This document shows positions 43,030-54,035 of a DNA stretch of 64,000 nt, piece by piece. Every line of letters begins with the position of its first letter. The first letter of the stretch is position 1. The stretch is from NCBI GenBank assembly GCA_047967505.1, contig CM106540.1; one strand, written 5' to 3'. The stretch is from Dipteris shenzhenensis (lineage: Eukaryota > Polypodiophyta > Polypodiopsida > Gleicheniales). The notes below the pieces were generated by a model, which was not told the origin of the DNA, searched no databases, and saw only the letters and a list, made by a program, of their open reading frames with translations. The position numbers and the translations under genes are program-made.

Positions 43030-45091
43030 GTGTGCCCACTCAAAAAACCTCCACCACATCCCATGCCTTACATATTTGTGGAGGGAAGGGGCGTATGGGG
43101 TAGTCATCACATGCATGATGATGTGGCCTCCATGCCAGCATCCACGTAGTCAAACTTGTGTCACTTAGGTGGCAAAGGCCACGTGTGCATAGTTAGTTAC
43201 AACAGTCCTATGTCAGTTTGTAAAGTCTCATCCTTGGGTGATCTTGAAATAGAAGCCTCTAGGAGGAAAAGGTTCATTTTGGCTACGATTTCCTTCAGCT
43301 GGGTTGTTGCCTTGATGACTCATGTCCTTTCTCCCTTGATATGTCCATTCCATGATTATCACAATAGTGATTTGTCTCACACCCATATTGTAGTCCAAAT
43401 AGGCGCCCAACCAATTGGCACTACAACTATCATTTCCAACTCTTTTTTCAATCAAAGTTTTTTGTTCAACTCAGAAAATCATCAAAGTAAGCATCAATAT
43501 TAGCGTCAAAAGGAGATCGTTGATATTTCCATGGATATTTATGTCGATTTTTGTCCCCAATATGTTAATATTGTTGTTGATACATGGACTTGCCGATGCT
43601 AATATCAGCCATAATATCGATGTTTATCAAAGTTTTGCCCTATCTCTTTTTGACAAAAATTTCAAAGCTTTTATCATCGCTTGTCAAAAGTTTTTTGCAA
43701 CTTGTTTTGGTGCTTTTTTTGACGGTAATATAGATGCTGGTAAATCATTTTTTGACACTAATTATCGCCACTGGTAAAAATCTTGAAGATGTTTCAATGC
43801 TAATATCAATGCTATTTTTTTTTCAAACTTTTTTAGGGAAGATTAAGCCCTAATCTTCCCTTTTGTATAAAGGTGTGCAATACACTATAGTGGCCATCAT
43901 AGTGTATTGTTTACATTTTTAGAGGTCAAAGTTTCCCTATACATCCTATATACAAGAACCTAGTCACTTCTCCCATCCTCCAAGCCACCGTTCCCCCTAT
44001 CTTCATTGAGGTTGCTATTGTGAACTTCCCTCCTCTAGTGGCTCCGCTCTCTCCTTCCTCTTGGTGAGCTTCATTCAAAAACTCATCTCCATCTTGTTCA
44101 ATTGCCGACACACATGTTAGAGGTTAGTATCTCTTTTAGTTATTGAATTTGAGCATTTGCAAAAAAAGTGCTATAGTAAGGCCTTATATTCAAAAGGGCA
44201 CAAATTTCCCTCTTTCTACAAGCAGGTCCATTAGAGCTTGCATACTGCTATTGTATGCATACCAATATTCATGTTCCATACACTACCGTCTCATTTTCAT
44301 TTCCTAACATTACAAGAATACATGTTAGTTTTAGTGATTGACATGCTGCATTCCAAAATTACATCCTAAAAGAGAGAAAGAATAGGTACTCACAAAAAAA
44401 TTATAGAGTCGGGCCTTACCACTAGATCCCAAGTGGGATTGGCCCACTTTACTCTTCCTCAAAGCCGCCACCTTATTTTGTTGATCATATTTCTAAGGAT
44501 CCTTTAATTCTTTTTTCACAATCTTACAATCCTCTAGGTGGACCCAAATAGGCTTTGGTTGCTCGGCCTTTTCCTTTCTATGAATTTGATCTTTTCTCGA
44601 TTTGAGCACAGCAGGGCCATTTTTCTCAACATCCATCGATTGTCAAACTAGATCTCCTCATCTGGAAATGGGAACTCTCCCTTCAATACATTAATGATAT
44701 AATCCTTCATTTTTGACAATGGCTTATAGAAGTCCATCACCACCCTCTTGAATTTAGAGAAGCCCATGCATTTGGTTAATAACACGGGTACCTCTAGAAT
44801 CCACCACTATTTCAAACTCCCTATTAACCCCATAAGGGAGCTTGCTTGAAGTTTGGGAGTCAAATTGACCCCCTCAGTGGCACTGGCTATACCAGATCTA
44901 GAGCGGACCTACGTCAACACTCAATCTCTCTCTTCCTAGCTCTAGTGGTACCTTGGGAGATTGCTATGGAGGCCGGTGGATCCAATACTCGTTATCTTTA
45001 GAGGATATGTGTAAAATTTTAAATCTTTAATCATATGAAGCATATGCATTAAATATTTATGCATATGCATTGATAATCTGCTTATTGCTTT
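43030..45091. other. Sequence without recognised genes
   Basis: It contains the short hairpin 43878-43909. Frames around 44400-44900 on the minus strand include charged peptide stretches, but nothing I can assign to a family. Confidence 0.35.
43878..43909. repeat. 11-bp perfect inverted repeat, 10-base loop
   Basis: CAATACACTAT (43878-43888) and ATAGTGTATTG (43899-43909) are exact reverse complements. Confidence 0.93.
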
Positions 45092-45128
45092 AAAGCTTTA
45101 TGCATGAAGTTTTGATGCATAAAGCTTT
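45092..45128. repeat. 14-bp perfect inverted repeat, 9-base loop
   Basis: AAAGCTTTATGCAT (45092-45105) and ATGCATAAAGCTTT (45115-45128) are exact reverse complements. AAAGCTTTATGCATGA also recurs directly at 45121, so the site is both an inverted and a direct repeat. The surrounding sequence is rich in ATGCAT words. Confidence 0.93.
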
Positions 45129-45916
45129 ATGCATGACCATCGACTAGAAGGAAAAAACAATGCATGCAACCTACTCCATCTCATTTGTAAATGCTTAAGG
45201 CGTTGCAAATTCAACTTAAACATGCATTCATTTTGATGCAAGGGCAAGGAAAAGGAAGGGAGAAAGAGAAGGAGAAGAAGAAGGAATAAGTATGGTGTGA
45301 CATGAAGTTGGGGGTAATAAACTTCAGGCACCTCTTCACTTCCTGCTGCTTTCGAACTGACAGCCAAAGATATTTATCATTGAGAATGGGACATTAGAAA
45401 AAAACTTTTAGGCCAAGATACCACACCATACTTTCCTCCCTCAGATGAGAATGAAGATGGTAACATCCCAAGTGATGTTGTAATCAAGCATAGGGAGAAG
45501 GAAAGGATCAGTAGAGGCCATAATCTCAGCGAGCCGGTCTGTGCCAAAGAAAAGAGCGATACGTTGTTGAAATAAGATCTTGCGGCTCAACATGACATGA
45601 ACTAATATATATCAAGGAGGTTGAAGGGGCTGATTGGGTCGGATGGGTAGGTTCTGAGGAAACATTGCACCTCCTTCATAGACACCTTTACACTTAGCTC
45701 AAAACACTCTACAAGCTGTCATTAGACACAGAGGCCTATAACTTAAAGTAAAGAGTTACAAGATCAAATCCTCCCCTGGATGCTTTCAAAGCTACTCTCA
45801 GGTGGTCAGGTTTGATTTACAAACATATGGGCTGAAGGTGGCAAGGATGTTGCTTCTCAATACATGTTGCTCTTGTCATTCTGCTCATGGCTTGATGATG
45901 ACTCCACGTAGTTGAC
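45129..45916. other. Sequence without recognised genes
   Basis: It lies beyond the 3' side of minus-strand gag relic 3. Integrase or reverse transcriptase would be expected here if the element were complete, but none is recognised. Confidence 0.35.
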
Positions 45917-46713
45917 CTATTGGTTCTTCAATCTACAATCTTCTTCCTTATGTCCTAGCTCCTTGCAATGGTGACACTTTGGTTTGTTCTTCAGTCTGCG
46001 GTCACTTTGATAGTGACCCATTCTTCCGCAATGGTAGCACTTCGTTGATGTTTTACTGAACAATGCTTGTTCTTCATTATAGCCGTTGCGTGTTGATGTC
46101 GATGTCGATGTCGATGTCGATGTCGATGCCTTCAACTCTCTTTCTTTTTCAAGAAGAGAGGATACATATTCCTTAAACTTTGGATCTGGCAAATTCTTTA
46201 AAGTGGTCGTCAGTGCACAGTACTTTGCAGGCATGCTTTTAAGGAGAATTGCAACTGCATCTTTTTCCCCTACTTTGGCATTATGCCTTAGTTGGGTCAT
46301 AATGCTTTTGATTTCATTGACAAATTATGCCATGGATTCATTGAAGCTCATGTGCAAACCATACAATTCAATATTAAGATAAATTTCTTAGTTTTTGGCT
46401 TTTGCACCAAACACTATGTTCAACTCATCCCATGCATCTTTGGCATGATCCTTGGAGTCTATATGATGAATTATTTTTGGACCCAAGTGCAAACCAATGA
46501 GTGATAGTGCTGCTTCATCTTTTCCTTCCAGGCATCATTTTGTGCAGTGGGTATGTCTTCTTTTATGGTCTTCCAAAGCTTTTGATGCATCAGGAGATAC
46601 CTCATTTGTGTAGACCAAATGTGGAATCCTTCCCGGGTGAACTTCTCAACAATTGGGGTGTGTATTGCCATTGCAAAGGTCTTACCAGTTGAAGATACTT
46701 TCAAATCTAACAA
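45917..46713 (-). pseudogene. Copia gag with two zinc knuckles
   Basis: The N-terminal part (46713-46474) has EKFTREGFHIWSTQMRYLLM. A frame change near 46490 leads into IIHHIDSKDHAKDAWDELN, then stops, then an open frame 46300-45917 with MTQLRHNAKVGEKDAVAILL, a Thr/Ser repeat, and two knuckles: CYHCGRMGHYQSDR, in which the last Cys is Arg, and CHHCKELGHKEEDC, which is intact. Paired knuckles are found in some plant Copia gags. Confidence 0.88.
46095..46124. repeat. Hexanucleotide microsatellite (GATGTC)5 inside gag
   Basis: Five perfect units encode alternating Ser and Thr on the minus strand, between the gag domain and the zinc knuckles. The six-base unit preserves the frame. Confidence 0.95.
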
Positions 46714-47952
46714 TGTCTAATTGCATACAAAAAATTTGAGTTGACAGGTGCATAGAGCTTGAAAAATCAGTTATTTTTCCTTTTTGAAGCGCATGCAAAT
46801 TCTTTCTGGATTGAGACTTATGGCTTGTCAAAGTTTTTATGAAGAAAGAAGAGGCATGATGATGTGGCACAAGGATTCACATGCAAAATTCAAACTGTGC
46901 TTAGTAAGACCTTCTTTGTTTATGTGGCATTTAACTAACCCTGACTCAAACATGGTGAATCTTTACCACAGTTAATCTGACCCTAACCATGGTGAACCTG
47001 AACCTTTACCACAGTGGTAAATCTAACCACCTTATCTTGCCAAATGGCATTTCCACGTGGCCTAAGGTTAAGCCTTGGGAAGGAAGATGTACAGGCAGAG
47101 ATGGCGAGATGACGGCGATGATCCCTACCACAAGGACCATTTAGTATGTTGAGTCGGCAAGCTTTGGAGCCCGTTTGGGGGATTCTTGGAGGAGCAGCAC
47201 CGTGCTGGAGTTGCAGTCCCCCCATGAGCTTGTAGTTTGTCACTGCTGGAGCGTAGGAGGTGCCCAGCTCTGGGAGGTCAGTGTGAGATGCCGTTTGCAG
47301 CATTGTTTGAAAGGGATTGGCTGCCAGTTGAGCTAGCTTGGCTGGAGACGAGGTGCGCTGGTCTGCAAAGGCAGTTCATGGAGGAGGGGTAGTTGTTGGT
47401 TGATCAACAGATGCTGCTTGTCGTATGGAACTTGATTTGTGTAGTCAATGCTATTGTTCATAGGGAGCCCGATTTGTGTAGTCAGTTGGACGATGGAAAC
47501 GTCTTCATTTGGTTGTCTTTAGCACCATCCCCTCAGCTCACCAAGGCTTTGTTGATGACTATGGATAGTCTAGAGGTGGTTGAGTGATGCGCATCCCAAG
47601 AGCTATGAGCCGCCCTCGCTGATGGAACCATGGAATGATGATGGTTAGCATAGGTTGTTGAAGTTCTAGCGGTGGAGTTGAGGCTTTGCTCGGAGCGGTG
47701 CTTCATAGTAGCAACAATGGTAGAATTGTTGTAGTGGGTAGCCTCAAGCTATGGAGCTTTAGAGAGCTTCATGATTTGGCACTCGAGAGACTTTTAAGTC
47801 TTGGTGGAGCTGCACGTTGGTGGCACATAGAGATACAAGTTTCTCAAAGGCTCAGAAGGAGGGGTGTGCACTGAGGTACTAAATAACAGACACTCCATGT
47901 CTCTACAACAAAAACTAAGCTAGGAGAGCAAGAACTAGGAGAGCAAGACCTA

Positions 47953-47965
47953 GGCTCTGATACCA
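47953..47965 (-). other. Primer-binding site of Copia relic 3
   Basis: The minus strand reads TGGTATCAGAGCC, a perfect match to the plant initiator tRNA-Met type. Confidence 0.88.
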
Positions 47966-48261
47966 TAACAAAGTGAGGGATCAAGGAGGATTGTAACTCC
48001 ATGAGAGAGATATAAAGTAGACAACAATCAATCTATTTCAAATCTATGCTTTTGCAATACAAGAGACAGGCTTCTTATAGTAGAGAGAGCCCTTTGAATA
48101 GTCAACACATGTGGGATCCTCTCATTCACATTTCTCCTTGTGGATATCCTTGATCCACATCTCCACATCATGTAGTCCACATCCTAGGGTGGCTACTTTA
48201 GTTCTTTCCTATACCATGCCTTAGCCTTTAATCTATGTGCTCGTGGCACCATATCTCAACA
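47966..48261 (-). repeat. 5' LTR of Copia relic 3 (296 bp)
   Basis: On the minus strand it starts TGTTGAGATATGGTGCC and ends CACTTTGTTA at the PBS. The final TA in place of CA fits a C-to-T change. The outer end coincides with the break in the LINE. Confidence 0.75.
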
Positions 48262-48418
48262 TAGGTTGCACTTCCAAACAAAAAGGATACTAGCTTAATG
48301 AAGCCCTCGCTGAATCCGAATCTTCCCAAGAAACCCAGTAAGAAATCCCACCGACCCTGTCATATGCTTTATCAAGGTCAAAGCTGAACACCAATGCCTT
48401 TTGGCCAGAGATCATTGC

Positions 48419-48787
48419 CTAGTCTAAAGCTGAACAAACATTTAGCACATTAGGAAAGATATCCCTCCCTTGAATAAAGCCACTCTGCTCCACATCCACC
48501 ACTTTGTGAGTAGATCTCTCCAATCCTGAGTGTAAGCGCTTTCGCCAGAATCTTATACGATGTGTTGAGCATGGAGATGGGGGTTTCGCCAGAACCTTAT
48601 ACGATGTGTTTAGCATGGAGATGGGTCTCCAATCCCCTACATGCAACCTATTCTGGCACTTTGGAAAGAGCTTGACAAGCCCCACATTCACGTCTTTAGA
48701 AAGTGAACTACGTGCAACTACCACATTCACCATATTAGCAAGGTTTGTGCCAATTAGTGGCCAAAATGTCCTGAAAAACTCCACCAT
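48419..48787 (-). pseudogene. LINE reverse transcriptase relic with a 44-bp duplication
   Basis: This open minus frame holds the fingers region of reverse transcriptase: VNVGLVKLFPK, WRPISMLNTSYKVLAK and VEQSGFIQGRDIF. Between them is an extra PPSPCSTHRIRFWRKRL segment caused by a tandem duplication with a 44-base period. The catalytic YADD block is not present. Confidence 0.9.
48541..48628. repeat. 44-bp tandem duplication in the LINE
   Basis: TTCGCCAGAA starts at 48541 and again at 48585, and both copies continue TTATACGATGTGTT and AGCATGGAGATGGG. The period is not a multiple of three and shifts the frame. Confidence 0.95.
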
Positions 48788-49945
48788 TAGTCCGTCCGAT
48801 GTGGGGATCTCTCCTCTTCCATCTCATGCAACGCCTCTCTTGGCAACATGTGGCTCGATCCCATGCATCAGAGAATCAAATTTACCTCTCCATTCCGTAT
48901 CTTGGCAAGCCTCCTCCCCAACCCCTGTATCCAATTCTTTACAAAAGATATCGGCTATATGCCAATATTCCGTCAATCACAATGGTCCCATTAGAATTTT
49001 GAACTCTATCGATCGTGTCCATTTGCCGTTTTCTACGGATGGAATGGAAAAAGACCCTAGATGGACAATCCCCAACTTCTAGCCATAGCTTTTGGCCTTT
49101 AATCCTAGCTAGCTCAGTAGCTTTTATGTTCCTTGTTTAGCATCAAAGCCTCAATTTCCACTTGCAGCGTACCCAACACACGATCTGTACCATTCTTTGC
49201 CAACGCCACTTAAATTGCTGTTGTAATAGTTGTCAAGATGTCGTGCTCTTTCCCTAGCCTTCCTTTGGTAATGAGCCTCAAAACCTTTGACATATTATGA
49301 ATTTCCCTCATGGCCCATCACTCACAAGGGTCTTGAATTCTCACCCTTGCCACCTGCCAGATCCTCTTGACTCTGGCGCAAAAGGTCTTGGATGAGAGAT
49401 GCCAATTATTAAGGTAGAAAGGAGTGTCCCTCGACTTTGAACTGCACATAGGGATGCCGAATTACCATGTCACCAGGGAATTATCTAAAAGGGCAGTATG
49501 CACGAGTCTCTCCATGCATCGGCATTCGCATCCACCACCCTTCCGCCGAGGCATAGAACAATCCACCCAGCACGAAATTCCTCTCCTTTTCTCCTGTTAG
49601 ACCATGTGAAACCTTCCAACCCCTTATCCCCAAGCTTTGCATAGTTGATGAAACTATGAGTCAAGACTAGTTCTTCCCAAGCATCCTTCTCCAATCCTAG
49701 AGGTGCTTTACCTCAATCTATTCGGTCATCATCTTCTGCAAAGTTGCAATCTCCACCCACCACCCAGTGGTTGCCCAACATTTATCCCTATCCTATGACC
49801 CATTCGGCACACACACAACCAACTTTCACGTCAAAATCTCGACACACACACATAGCCAACTCTTAGGTCAAAATCTCCTAACTTGATGCCCACAACAATC
49901 GTCCACCCATCCCCATCCCTAAAAAATTCATTGGACAGGAATGAA

Positions 49946-50297
49946 TGTGAAGAGAGTGGGACAAAAGGAAGGAGTCTTACTTGCAGCTTTCTCACATACA
50001 CAAAGGGAAATATACACAAAGGTGGAGGCTGAAAACAGTTTTCCTCTTCTTAGTTGTGAAAGCCAAAAGAACTCTAAGTACAAAAGAATAGGTGAACCCT
50101 ATATGTGGGTCTCAAACCAAACTCATCTAACTAAGGTGGCATACTAAGTGAGCCACTAACTAGAGTACATAAAGATAGCTATCATCCAACTATTATTCAT
50201 GGGCGATGTATCAACCGCATCTGTAGCTAACAAGTCGGTGACATAAATGCACAATGGTCACCCTGGCATATCACGAGAGGAGCTTGATATCTCAACA
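49946..50297 (-). repeat. 3' LTR of the truncated Copia copy (352 bp)
   Basis: On the minus strand it starts TGTTGAGATATCAAGCTCC and ends CTCTCTTCACA. Its length is exactly that of the LTRs at 34657 and 39876. Confidence 0.95.
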
Positions 50298-51845
50298 CTC
50301 CCCTTGAGCTCAATCCCAATTCCTGCACACCAAGCAAGTCTCTGAACTTGCGCAGCTTCTCTATGCCCAATGCCTTCATGAATATGTTAGCTACCTGATC
50401 CTCTATGCTGACATAAACTAGATTAATAAAACCTACTAGAACCTTCTCCCGCACATAGTGATAATGCACCTCAATGTGCTTTGTTCTAGCATGATAGACT
50501 GGGTTATTTGCCAAGTGTATACTGCTCATGTTGTCACAATAAATGACAACTGGCCCATCTGTAGACTGATGCATATCATAAAGTAGCTTATGCAGCCAAG
50601 CTAACTCACATGCAGCCATTACTGCACCCCTGTACTCAGCCTCTGTGCTCGACAAGGCAACTGTAGGTTGTTTCTTGCTGCTCCAAGTGACTACAGCACT
50701 CCCAAAAGAGAACACATATACACTGGTAGATCGTCTATCAGAAATACTACCATCCCAATCAGCATCAGTGTATCCATGCAACTGTATCTGAACCCCGGTC
50801 TCATAAAATAGTCCATATTGCAATGTGGACTTCACATACCTCAGTATGCGTGGAGCCTGCATAAACTGACTTACCAACCCAACAGCATAGCTCAAATCTG
50901 GCTTGGTAATAGTCATATAAATCAAACTTCCTACTATGCGTCTGTACATAGTAGGGTCTTCTAGAAGCTCACCTGCATCTGCGCTCAACTTCACATTTCG
51001 CTCCAAAGGAATTGAAATAGGCTTATAGCCTATCATCCCATATTTGGACAGCATGTCCAATCCATACTACCTCTGCCAAAGCCATATCCCACTTGTGGAT
51101 CTAATCACCTCAATCCCCAAGAAGTAACACAGCTCTCCCAAATCCTTCATCTCAAACTTCTACTTCAATAGCATTTTCACATGAAGGATATCTTCATCAC
51201 TATCGCCTGTGATGATCAAATCATCAACATAAATGACAAGCAGCATAATGCCTTTCTCTATTTTTCTCACATGAAGTGAGAAATCTGCCTTGGAAATCTG
51301 AAAGCCAATAGTAACAAGATACTATCCTATCTTGTCATACCATGCTCTGGGTGCTTGCTTCAAGCCATACAAGGCTTTCTTCAACTTGCAAACAAACTCA
51401 AGATGAACAGCATGAACATAACCTAGTGGCTACTACAAATCATCAAGAAAGAAGGCATTCTTTGCATACATCTAATGTAAAGACCATCCCTTTGATGCAG
51501 CCATAGCAATGACTGCTCTTACAGTTGCCATCCTTGCAACCGGACTGAATGTTTCTTCATAATCAATGTCATATGTCTGTGCATACCCCTTGACAACTAA
51601 TCTTGCCTTGTATTTATTCATAGAACCATCTGCATTATACTTCACCTTATAAACCCACTTGTAGCTAGTTGCATTCTTGTCTTTAGGCAAAGCACCAATT
51701 CCCATGTAGCATTTGCTTCCAAGGCATCCATTTCTTCATCCATGGCTTTCTCCCATTTTTCTTTTCCCATGGCTTGCTCAAAAGAAGTGGGTTCTAGTTC
51801 ATGTATCAGGTTGACCATATAGGCATAGTGAATGGCTGTAAATCC
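50298..51845 (-). pseudogene. Copia reverse transcriptase and RNase H relic with TAG stops
   Basis: Frame-conserving pol sequence contains YDIDYEETFSPVARM, YADADW-type RNase H residues (YTDADWDGS), ALSSTEAEYRG and YCDNMSSIHLANN. TAG stops on the minus strand are at 51472-51474, 51430-51435 (two adjacent, at an 18-base deletion), 51322-51324, 51160-51162 and 51067-51069. At all but one of these codons the complete element has CAG. It cannot be translated through. Confidence 0.93.
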
Positions 51846-52271
51846 TTCTCCTTTTGCTAATCACCAGCTACATTGTGAAGTTGTCAATAAGGAGGTAAAT
51901 CTCACACACCATTCAAGTGAAGTTTGGATGGTATCCAAGTATACTAATCCATTGTTGTATAGACAATGGTTGCTAGATTCTACTCACTTGGATGTGAAGA
52001 TAGATGCTTATCTTCAATATATAAAGAGCATTTATAGTTTTGCACATGATACATCTTCACATAATGTATTTGATCGAGGACCTTCTTATATTTCTCCAAC
52101 AATATCTTGTACCTCTGATCAAGGAAATCCTTCTCTTTATCCAATGGTACACTATGTATTTGATCAAGGCAAGGATACACCAAGATGTACCCGGGAGTAT
52201 TGGCATATGTTCTTTTATGATCAACCACCTTGTTGGCCAGCAGACCCCTAAGACAAAAGCTTGGGGATCTG
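51846..52271 (+). other. Open sequence before an LTR candidate
   Basis: An open + frame reaches 52251 and stops just before a purine-rich AAAGCTTGGGGATCTG, which could act as a polypurine tract. The encoded peptide (for example YVFDQGKDTPRCTREYWHM) is not recognised. It might be the 3' end of a Gypsy-type element's coding or spacer region. Confidence 0.3.
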
Positions 52272-53002
52272 TTGGGGGGGGAAAGATGTGACAACAAAAA
52301 ATGATATTTTGTTTTGAAACCTGTGGGAGGATTTGTGGGGCCTGCAAGGTGACAAAAGCTAGCCATGGAGACAAAGAACCAAGAAGCGTATGGCTCTTTG
52401 CGGCTACTCTCGTTGTGGCTTGTCAATCTTTTGATGTCGACTACTTTATTTCATGTAATCCATTAATGTGGGTTTGACACTAATTAGAATAATTAGTGAA
52501 AATGATTGCAAATGTGATTATGAGTGGAGTGCATCATTGTAAATACCACGGGTATGAATTATAAATACCTTGGTATAGGGATAGAATGGTTTGAGAGATA
52601 TATTATTTGCTTTGTAATTGGGAAAATAGAAATGAGTCATGTATTTTGAGTGGGCCAGATGACTACATGGCCTCCATAATGTACTAAAATAATATGGAGA
52701 GCACATGGAGGGCATGTGGAGGAGTGTGGAAAAGTGTAAAGTCAAGAGGAATCCTTCTAGAATTCCAAGGTGGTATATGAAGGATGTTGACATATGGAAA
52801 AGAGAGGGTCCCTATGGGCTCCAAGGGGAAAGACTCTTGACTTTCTCAAATTTTAAAGAGTCATGAGGATGTTGTGATGGGACACTTGTCAAATGTGCCC
52901 AAAAGGACATTTGATGGTGACCCATGTCCTTATGTCACCAAGGGGTGAAGGAATCTACTGTGGCTGAAAATGTAACAAGGTGAAGGAGGGTGAGAATTGC
53001 TC

Positions 53003-53009
53003 TATAAAA
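53003..53009 (+). promoter_or_regulatory. TATA box
   Basis: TATAAAA in the context GCTCTATAAAAGAGACC lies about 145 bp before an AATAAA, within the LTR candidate. Confidence 0.55.
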
Positions 53010-53153
53010 GAGACCTCTCTCCTCCCTCTCTAGCATCTGGTTCTTCCCTTCGTAGTTATGCCATCACTTGTATCTAGCTTTGCCTATCTTTTCCCTTCTC
53101 GCTAGAGCATTAGGCTCTCACTTTGTACCCCTCTTCTTGCTTTTGATGTTTTG

Positions 53154-53159
53154 AATAAA
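53154..53159 (+). terminator. Polyadenylation signal in the LTR candidate
   Basis: AATAAA in the context TTGAATAAAGTTCATG follows the TATA box at the spacing expected for an LTR R region. Confidence 0.5.
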
Positions 53160-53369
53160 GTTCATGCTTCCTTTTCCTCATCCTTCTTCCATCTCCTCTC
53201 TCCTCGCTCTAAAGCTTAGTGTACCCACATGAGTGAGTCATTTCTAGATCTGTGTTAAGGGTATTCTCTACTCCCCTGGGCGACCTCAATTTGCCATGTA
53301 TATGGGAAGCTACTTCTCTGCTGAAGTAGATCGTTGCCCTTTCCATAACTGCAGTCGGGTATGGACAAT

Positions 53370-54035
53370 TTTGACAGTCTTTTCTAAAATAGTCATAACT
53401 TTCTACTCCAAGCTCCATTTGGGACGTATCCCAGGTCTAAACAATGACGGGAGGTCCCCCAGAGTGATCTCTGTGTCCCCTCCATGTGAGAGTTAGCTCT
53501 CAACCAAAAAGCTAACTCTTCACTTTTGCCAGGGTCCATAAGCCCTCTAACATTGAGAGTCAAGAAGGTCAATATTTTATCTAGCATTCTTCTTTTGCCC
53601 ATTTTTAGCCTTGGGCTTGGAGCTGTTCACTTACACTGTGGCTGCCTTGGATTGCCTTCTCTTGTGTTGTACTACTATGAATGATTTGCCTTGATTAGTG
53701 TCCTCCAGAGATGGTGCAATGATTTGAGTGCCCTTAATCATCCTCTGACTCTTCCTCACTACCTTCTACCTCTTCCATGGCATCTTCTCTATTGACATCT
53801 TCCTCAAATTGTTTGGATCATCCAAGCTCTATAACCATACCACCGGTGGTAGAACTTCTACCTCAAAATCTTCGTCTTTTCAAGATCTATCTATTGATGT
53901 ATTCAGATATTTGTTCCATTTAGTAGAATAAAAGTTATTGTTGTCTGAGTGGTCGGGTCTGTTGTTTGGAGTAGTTTTGAGAACCTTTCGTAAAACCGTC
54001 ATAACTTTATGTTCCAAGCTCCGTTTTGAATGAAA
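53370..54035. repeat. Pair of related 55-bp segments
   Basis: About 53370-53425 and 53975-54035 share GTCATAACTTT and TCCAAGCTCC in the same order with similar flanks. The function is unknown; they may be remnants of the same element. Confidence 0.7.
53489..53830 (-). pseudogene. LINE relic 1, start of ORF2 and end of ORF1
   Basis: At 53602-53489 on the minus strand is LDKILTFLTLNVRGLMDPGK followed by EELAFWLRANS, the N-terminal block of a LINE endonuclease (the conserved Asn-Val-Arg-Gly core). Upstream, up to about 53830, a Lys-rich sequence with stops (KPKAKNGQKK) resembles the end of ORF1 or the spacer. It is on the same strand as, and upstream of, the ORF2 part at 48262-49945, consistent with a single LINE separated by later insertions and deletions. 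Confidence 0.75.

Larger units (their letters stand above)
45917..48261 (-). mobile_element. Ty1/Copia relic 3 (5' LTR, PBS, leader, gag)
   Basis: On the minus strand the order is LTR 48261-47966, PBS 47965-47953, a 1.2-kb leader and gag 46713-45917. No protease or pol is recognised further on. The LTR start abuts the LINE reverse transcriptase at 48262, so this element inserted into that LINE. Gag is damaged by at least one frameshift and two stops. Confidence 0.82.
48262..49945 (-). mobile_element. LINE (non-LTR retrotransposon) relic 1, ORF2 middle part
   Basis: Read from 49945 downwards: TIVVGIKLGDFDLRVGYV and WVVGGDCNFAEDDDR (endonuclease), then LEGFTWSNRRKGEE (49694-49485), a link with EIPTSDGLMVEFFRTFW, and reverse transcriptase GLVKLFPKCQNRLHVGDWRP, MLNTSYKVLAK, VEQSGFIQGRD and FSFDLDKAYDRV, ending at GSAT by 48262. 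The FDLDKAYD and QSGFIQGR blocks are diagnostic of plant L1-type LINEs. Stops and frameshifts are frequent. Both ends are cut by Copia elements; the N-terminal end appears at about 53489. Confidence 0.9.
49946..51845 (-). mobile_element. Truncated copy of the 352-bp-LTR Copia family
   Basis: On the minus strand this equals positions 38282 to 40227 of the complete element: the end of the linker, reverse transcriptase, RNase H and 3' LTR. It lacks everything upstream, so it is 5'-truncated. Its 3' LTR abuts LINE relic 1 at 49946. The pol frame is preserved over about 1.5 kb except for five disrupted positions with TAG codons, an 18-base in-frame deletion and a one-base loss near 51692. The LTR is clearly more diverged from the complete element (roughly one base in ten) than that element's LTRs are from each other. 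Confidence 0.95.
52272..53229 (+). repeat. LTR candidate with TATA box and polyadenylation signal
   Basis: It starts TGTTGGGGGGGGAAAGATG after a purine-rich tract and has TATAAAA at 53003-53009 and AATAAA at 53154-53159. The putative end CCCACA at 53229 is uncertain. Promoter followed by polyadenylation signal within about 150 bp is the expected U3-R layout. It is either a solo LTR or the 3' LTR of an element whose body is lost or unrecognised. Confidence 0.5.
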
